Origin: Chrysomallon squamiferum
Taxonomy: Eukaryota; Mollusca; Gastropoda; Neomphalida; Peltospiridae
Assembly (NCBI GenBank): GCA_012295275.1
Contig: CM022666.1
Coordinates: 15,457,772 to 15,521,771 of the forward strand
Direction: 5' to 3'
Length of the DNA: 64,000 bases
Part shown: positions 53,729-64,000 of the stretch, in pieces
How positions within the stretch are numbered: the first letter of the stretch is position 1
How the letters are laid out: the number at the start of each line of letters is the position of its first letter
Notes under the pieces: model-generated
Database searches by the model: none
Told to the model about the DNA's origin: nothing
The model's input: only the letters and a program-made list of their open reading frames with translations
Program-made: the position numbers and the translations under genes

Positions 53729-54520
53729 ATTACAACTAAATATTGTATGTGTATATATCTATAATTTATCTATCTAAAATGTTATTTTATTTACTTACTG
53801 AATTTATTTGAATTATAATCCCAAAACGACAATGTATATTTATATTTGATTTCTGTAAGACTGCCATATTTAATGAATGATCGATTTCTGTATTTATTTA
53901 TCAATAACAACAATTGTGATAACTAACTGAAGAAATAAAATTTTAAACTTATTCATTTATTTATTTATTTTTTTTATTTCTTATTTATTTATTTTATTTT
54001 ATTTAATTAGTTTGTTTATTTATTTCTAGCATATATTGATTTATCTTGCTCAATTTGGATAATATTAAAATTACTCGTCTTTGTATTAGATTTTTTTTTT
54101 TTTCTTTGGCAACGTCTATTAACAATAACGCATAGAACTTAACAATTTAAAAACTAGAAGAAAAAAGAGACTTCTAATCAAGAAAAACAAACAAACAAAC
54201 AATCAAACAAACAAACAATAAAAAATAAATATTTAAAAAGTTATTGGTACATCGAGGCAGACACTCAGTGAAACAGCTGAAATAACTCAGTATTTTCCAC
54301 AAACAACACACTTCTAGTTAGCAACCATCTTTTATTGCAATATAAAATTAAAAAACAAAACAAAAACAAAACGTAGATATATATATAAATATAAAATATT
54401 ATAAATATAACGGTCCTCTTTCTTTCCATCTCCCTAAAACAATTAAAATGTTTTTATTTTTGAAGAGAACATGAACTAAACTCAGAACAAACGGTCAAAC
54501 ATGTGAATTTTATATAACAC
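53606..54520. other. Gene-free stretch
   Basis: ATT triplets (53683-53728), TTTA repeats (53955-54010) and CAAA repeats near 54190. No exon seen. Confidence 0.5.
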
Positions 54521-54529
54521 GCACAAACT

Positions 54530-55110
54530 TAAAAGTATGTTTGTTACCAGCAGAGTTCAGTATTGAGTTGCGATTGTAAGTATGTGGAAAGGAAATAAGA
54601 TTGAATCGTCTGATGTCGTTTACATTATATACAGGAGCAGCATTCAATACCTCTACAACGTGAGATTTAAACTGGCATGTAACGTCAACATACACATTTC
54701 AGATTAGTTAAGAAAGCTGGTAGCTGGATTCGATCCTCAGTACGTAAGACTTGAATTAACCAATGTTTAGTGGCTAACAGCCATATTCTAGTATATCACG
54801 TCATTTTAAAACAAACAAACAAACAAACAGCGTCAATCGATTTCAGAACTTAAATGAACAAAGTCAACTGGTTATGAATAACATTCTGGCGTATCTTAGT
54901 AATTTCTAACTACATCTAGTACTTTGCAGTAGTAGCTGGATTCGAGCCCCTGTACGTAAGAAACCTAAATTTAACCACGTGGATTGGCAAACACAATATT
55001 AAGGCATATCATATCGACATAAACATTTTTAAAGGGAACTATGTAAGCTGGTAGCTGGATTCGATCCCCAGTACGCATACATTGTAGTATACCACATCAA
55101 CACACACATT
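54530..55110. repeat. Diverged tandem repeats with tRNA-like box
   Basis: Three blocks begin with GGTAGCTGGATTCGATCCYCAGTACG or close variants (54719, 54932, 55050), and each is followed by TAGTATATCACGTCA-, CATATCATATCGACA- or TAGTATACCACATCA-type sequence. ATTCGATCC resembles the B box of RNA polymerase III promoters (GGTTCGANNCC), so this may be a decayed tRNA-derived SINE cluster. No full tRNA was found. Confidence 0.4.
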
Positions 55111-55214
55111 TCAGACTGGGTCTAGCTGAGGTGATATCTGTGTTTTTGCGTTCAATACTTCACAGTACATACACAGTTAATCACAGTTTATAACCAGCAG
55201 AGAGGCAAGAATCA

Positions 55215-58300
<3,086 letters not shown>

Positions 58301-58379
58301 TAAAGCAAGAAATCTCCGTGACGTCATTTCAGAAAGACTGTGCTCAACATTAATGTCAATGTGTTTAACCGATTTTCTC

Positions 58380-58468
58380 CTTCTCTCTCTTTCTGTCTAT
58401 CTCTCACTCACTCTTTCTATATCACTCAATCGCTTCCTCTCTTTTTCTGTTTGTCTCTCTCCCTCCCT

Positions 58469-58548
<80 letters not shown>

Positions 58549-58596
58549 GCCTGCCTGTCTCTCATTCACTCCCTCTTTCTCTGTCTCTCAGTCATT

Positions 58597-58660
<64 letters not shown>

Positions 58661-58690
58661 TATTTATTTATTTATTTATTTATTTATATA
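58380..58690. repeat. (CT)n tracts and TTTA repeats
   Basis: CT tracts at 58474-58540 and 58602-58658, then TTTA repeats (58664-58688). They lie just upstream of the minus-strand gene. Confidence 0.9.
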
Positions 58691-59087
58691 CTATAGTCAC
58701 AGCTAGGATACTCTTACAGTGATATTCGATCCTGTAACAAGTCAGCAGTTGTCGTGGTGTTTGTTAAACAGTCTCACGTGAAACATATCAGTAACTGAAT
58801 CAAAGATTGTTTTTTTGTTATTCGACCCATCTTCGTGTTCCGGCCACAGTATCGTGCTCGGAAATCACCTGATCAAGAAACATATACGTAAATTAGCCGA
58901 CCACGTGCCTAGACAATTTATCACGAGGCTCTTTCTGAGACTCGATAGCTATTCCAGTCGTTTTATACGTATTTCTAGCAGTTTTTATCTATAACGTAAA
59001 ATATCTCTTCTTGCTTTACCTATACCCATATTAAACAATAACAACAACAACACCAAGAGCAGCAGCAACAACAACAGTAATAATAAC

Positions 59088-59119
<32 letters not shown>

Positions 59120-59181
59120 GAGTTATATAAATAATAATAATAATAATAAGAGTAATATAAATAATAATAATAATAATAACA

Positions 59182-59226
<45 letters not shown>

Positions 59227-59570
59227 TAAATAATAATAACAATGATGATGATGATGCTCTGATGATGATAGTTTTGTAGAAAAAGTAGTAATAGTAGTAG
59301 TAGTAGTAGAGACAGTATTAGTTGTTGTTGTAGTAGTGGTAGTAATAATGATAAAAGTAAAAGTAATAATAAGACTAATGATACTATTTAGTTTCTGCTG
59401 GTCTTGCATACCTGTGTAAGTGAAAACAGTATCAGGATGTCGGTTAATTACGAGTGATACACAACAGTAATTACAGCTGAAAACGAGGCCAGTGTTTGTG
59501 AAGTCGTAAATGTCACACTTCTCTCATAAGTAAACATTAGTTTTTACACGCAGTTTAGAATATCTTAGAA
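58690..59570. other. Gene-free, with (AAT)n
   Basis: 58720-59030 is of mixed composition and has no exon. AAT/ATA triplets fill 59085-59240, followed by GTA triplets (59285-59345). The tyrosine-rich minus-strand frame is an artefact. Confidence 0.6.
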
Positions 59571-59578
59571 TATGTCCC

Positions 59579-60171
<593 letters not shown>

Positions 60172-60334
60172 TGTCTGTCTGTCTGTCTGGCTTGTATCTA
60201 CAAACGCATACATCAGTAAAACAGACACACACACACACAAACATAAGCATGCGTGTGTATCTGCATCACTTTGAATGTTATGAAGTTCACGCGTTTGGTA
60301 TCGCAATACTTTTTGTAACTCATTGAAAATATAT

Positions 60335-60470
60335 TTAGTTCGTATGTTATGATGTAACTCAAGTATACTACTTGTTATTCAAGTTTACTATATGTAACTC
60401 AGATAGACTACATGTAACTCAAGTTTGCTACCGGTTACTGATGTACACTATACGTAACCGCCTATTATAA
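60335..60470. repeat. Short tandem repeat, about 25-bp unit
   Basis: Five units with the core ATGTAACTCAAGTTTACTA in varied form. No coding content. The flanking stretch to 60835 shows nothing recognisable. Confidence 0.65.
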
Positions 60471-60869
60471 AACTAATGAAGCTTTGGCACCAGAGCCCAT
60501 AATCCTGGGCAGACCCCAGAAACTACTTTAGTCCACACTGCTAGAAATCTTGTATCTATTTTTTAAATTTCCCTTTAAATTTTGAAAATAATTTTATTGT
60601 GATCTGTCATGGAACAGTCCCATTGAAGAAGATAACCGTTTTCTGCTTCCAGCGGGTCCGCATAACACACTGTTTGTAAGTTAGCTTGTTATTACGTAGT
60701 TTACTATTTGTAAAAACGATTACTCAGTTCGTCTAGGTTTTGTCCGATGACTATCAAAGTTTCAGCTACATTTCGACGACTATTTTACTGCTGTAATTCT
60801 ACTGAAAGTACGTCTACCATGCGCTGTGTAAATTTTATAAATTATTTAGACATATAATTATGTGAACAG

Positions 60870-60974
60870 AAATAATTAAATTACTGCTATTACTACCAGT
60901 ACTATTACTACTATTATTGCTATCATTGTCACTAATACTACAACGTTGCACCACCAGTACTACTGCTACTACTG

Positions 60975-61009
<35 letters not shown>

Positions 61010-61187
61010 TCCATTAATAACAATAATACTAACCAATAAAGAAAAATAAAATAAGAAAAAGACAAAACGTTACCGATGTTCCTTTGCATGATGCATTGTG
61101 ACGTAATAATGGTCTGACGTAATCAGAGTAATCTGAAAACAGTACCATCCGTGGAAAAGAGATACGATAGAGGCTGCTTACCATAGT

Positions 61188-61218
<31 letters not shown>

Positions 61219-63180
61219 TTGTTGTTGTTGTTGTTAATATTACTGATGTTATTATTATTGTTGTTGTGGTTGTTATTGTTACTGATGTTGTTATTATTAT
61301 TGTTGTTGCTGTTATTGGTGTTATTGTTGTTGCTGTTGTTGTTATTACATTACCTGGTTTTCATACAACACTGATGGAGCACTGGTTGGAATGAGCAATG
61401 GTCTTATACGGAGTCAGCCTGTAACAGTTAAACCCTTAAGAAGAGTTAATAACAAGATATTAATCTCATCCCACTTGTAAATACTGCCTGCTAAATACAG
61501 GTGCAATTGGTAAAAGAGATGATTTACTACGTTAAAAAAAAAAAATAATAATAATAATAAATAAAGTAAAAAAAAAAAAATAAAATAATAAAAAATAAAT
61601 AAATAAAAATAAAAATAATGTAATAAACAAGGAAATAAAAAATATGTAATATCAGGCATCCATTGTTTAGGTAAAGCAAAAAAAAAAAAAAAAATTAAAA
61701 TTAAAATTAAAAAAGACCACGAAAAACCTCACAACAACAAATAAACACGAAAAACCTCACAACAAATAAACATACAAATATAGGGGTCGGCCTTCCATAG
61801 TTTACGTATAAAGAAAGAAATACAAAAATAAATAAAAACAACGACATTAAAAATGATGATGACAACAGTAATAATAAGCCTCTAAATTGGAAGATAATGA
61901 ACCAGACGTCAGTGATGTCGCTTTTACGTAAAACAGGAGCCAATATTTCCCACCTGTCAAGTCGTTACATTCTTACTTAATGTACCAGGTGAAAATACCT
62001 CGATAGACTGAGTAAAGAAGCGAAATCGTATACTCGGTCTGTCATGTATATTTCCTTTTCTTGATTAATAAGTAATATTTATAATTGCGATGTTCATAGA
62101 TAGAGAGATAGATAGAGACAAACAGAGTTACAGACAGACAGACAGATAGATAGAGAGATGGTGTGACGAATATGATAATCTCGTCTTTGTTTAACGCAAA
62201 ATCTATGAAACTGTGTTTCATTAGATACATTTCCTTTACTTACACAAACTAAATATATTTTAATACGGTACTAATTTGTATTTGTATATTATCTTGAAAT
62301 TATCTAGTTTCTATATATAAAATAGAGAAAAGATAAAATAATGACAAATATAAAAATAAATGTATATTAATAATTACAATAAACTGCCTTTAACTTCCGA
62401 TATATGCATAGAACGTCCGGTGTTAGAGTTCAAGGTCAGATCTGGTTTTCTGGAAAGAAAATGTAGATACATATTTTACTGTCACAATTTAAAACTGATG
62501 AATCCTTTTCATAGTGTTGAACATGAAAACAAATACATTAAGCTTTGGCATCGGGACAGATAGATAGACAGACACACAGACAGACAGACAGACAGACAGA
62601 TAGACAGATAGATAGTGGGAAAGAGAAAGAAAGAAGAGAGAGATTTTTTAATTTTCTTTTGTAAAAGAATATTTTCTTCTTAATATTTTGAGCTACAAGA
62701 AAGATAATCGATAATTAAAACCAATATTTTATTGTTATTATTATTATTAGTAGTATTGTCATTGTTGCTGTTGCTACTGTCCTCTTTTAGTAAATATAAA
62801 ATAAGAATGTGCAGATTATGACAGCAAAATTGTTTTGCTATTTTATCTTGTTGAATTTAAATAAATAATGGCATTTAAAATAAATAATAATAACATATAA
62901 TAAAATGAAATAAAATAAAATTAATGAATGAATAAATGAATAAATAAATAAATAAATAAATAAATTTAAAAAATTAAAATAATAGTAATAACAACAACAA
63001 TAAAAACAGCAATAATAATAATAATAATAAAATAAATAAACAAACAAACAAATTAAATAAATAAATAAAATAAAATAAAATAAAACAAAATAAAATAAAA
63101 TAACATAAAATAAAATAAAACAAAATAAAATAAAATAAAATAATAAAACAAAAATAAAATTAGAATCGTTACTGAACAAC
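60870..63180. other. Gene-free region of simple repeats
   Basis: TAC triplets (60885-61015), TTTA (61188-61222) and GTT/ATT triplets (61220-61345), A-rich runs (61530-61620, 61678-61712), GACA/TAGA repeats (62095-62160, 62560-62615) and AAAT repeats (62930-63160). TAGGGGTCGGCC at about 61782 resembles a hAT element end but has no partner. No exon seen. Confidence 0.6.
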
Positions 63181-63815
63181 ACGAAGGCAACATTAACACA
63201 TCAGTTGTCTATCACGGCGCTCTGGCAGCGACGTTCCAGTCTCCACAACTACTCAGCACAAATGGCATTCAGCGTTTTTCCTTCACAAATTATATTTCAA
63301 TCGGTCATTAAGTTTAAACCGCCTGTCACCGAACTAACTCACTGAGGTTAGATTGTACACGGAGCTGGGTGGTAAGGCCCCCAGATCTCCTAGACCGGTA
63401 CCTACAGTTTTATTAGAAACACTGGGATTTACGTTCCCTTTTTACCCCCACCTCGTTCACTGCAGAGCTCATAATCGTTTGCAGCAACCAGCTGGCGAGT
63501 TTATGTGTTCGAGGTAGGCGGCACCCTCCCGTAGTGGCTAATGTCGCCGAGTTAACACAATGTGAACGTCGGGGCCCACGTCACGTCAGAGACGAGCTTG
63601 TTGTTGCCACGATGGGAGATAACCCATTAATCATGCAACATCAATAACGACGTCATTGCGTTATGGAGGTCGCCCATCGCGCGCGTCGGACGACAGCGAC
63701 TGTAAACAAGCAGAAGAGATCTGCACTGAAGAATAGCCGCGGTTTTTAATGCAGGTTTTCACTTGTGTTATTCAACTCTGATTCACCTTCCAGGTAACAG
63801 CACTCGTAGAGGGAG
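63180..63815. promoter_or_regulatory. CpG-richer stretch, possible 5' end of a gene
   Basis: The base composition rises sharply, with many CpG (CGCCCATCGCGCGCGTCGGA near 63670). A donor-like TTCCAG/GTAACA lies at 63794. Near 63520-63580 a block with CCCGTAGTGGCTAATGTCGC and GGGGCCCACG resembles part of a tRNA-derived SINE. No open frame supports a coding exon. Confidence 0.35.
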
Positions 63816-63841
63816 GGAGGGAGGGAGAGAGAGAGAGGAGG

Positions 63842-63894
<53 letters not shown>

Positions 63895-63922
63895 TTTACG
63901 AGAATGTATTGTTTATATTTGA

Positions 63923-63960
<38 letters not shown>

Positions 63961-64000
63961 TACGTATGTATGCATGTAAGAGAGTACGTAAAGAATACAC
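63816..64000. repeat. (GA)n and (TG)n at the right edge
   Basis: GA tract about 63825-63891, TG tract about 63930-63957, then GTAC/GTAT repeats. Confidence 0.9.

Noticed and set aside
63520-63580. tRNA gene
   Set aside because: Some tRNA-like wording, but no cloverleaf could be drawn. At most a SINE fragment.

Overview
The window is nuclear DNA of an invertebrate animal: AT-rich, intron-containing, crowded with microsatellites, with GT-AG introns and animal gene families (TRIM, ANKRD42, MBLAC1). A mollusc or another lophotrochozoan is the best guess from the repeat style, but no feature proves it. Open frames made of L/I/Y/F, H/T, S/L or R/E runs are translated microsatellites and are not annotated as genes.

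Layout. 1-6.5 kb: no gene seen, only simple repeats and old dispersed repeats. 6.5-13.7 kb: segment A, a leader region, an intact three-exon RING/B-box/coiled-coil/SPRY gene (TRIM-A, 613 codons), then the last two exons of an ANKRD42-like gene. 14-22 kb: gene-free, a roughly 100-bp satellite array at 15-16.1 kb and three diverged copies of one block, each with long GA/CT or AAT tracts. 21.8-26 kb: a roughly 2.2-kb tandem duplication broken by a 200-bp run of N. 26.7-30.1 kb: TRIM-B, with RING, B-boxes and coiled coil open but the SPRY exon broken. 30.7-41.3 kb: inverted repeat arms enclosing an ANKRD42-like pseudogene (34.1-38.9 kb). 41.5-42.2 kb: a non-LTR retrotransposon relic. 43.8-46.9 kb: a complete five-exon MBLAC1-like metallo-beta-lactamase-fold gene (235 aa). 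48.9-49.7 kb: a fold-back element. 50.0-52.9 kb: a small proline-rich single-pass membrane protein gene. 55.2-58.3 kb: an unrecognised minus-strand gene among very long CT tracts. 58.4-64 kb: microsatellites, ending in a CpG-richer stretch that may be the 5' end of a gene beyond the window.

The main biology is a roughly 18-kb-spaced duplication of a TRIM + ANKRD42 module. TRIM-A is intact and TRIM-B has lost its SPRY domain. Their shared first exon is far more diverged than their introns and 3' flanks, which suggests either gene conversion of the 3' half or fast diversification of the RING/B-box/coiled-coil part. Both ANKRD42 copies share a stop codon, so that gene probably died before the duplication. 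A second theme is simple DNA grown out of gene signals: tandem repeats seeded by exon/5'-splice-site junctions and by a stop codon, and ATTT or AAT microsatellites used as the tract before 3' splice sites. No CRISPR array, operon, plasmid or virus was seen.
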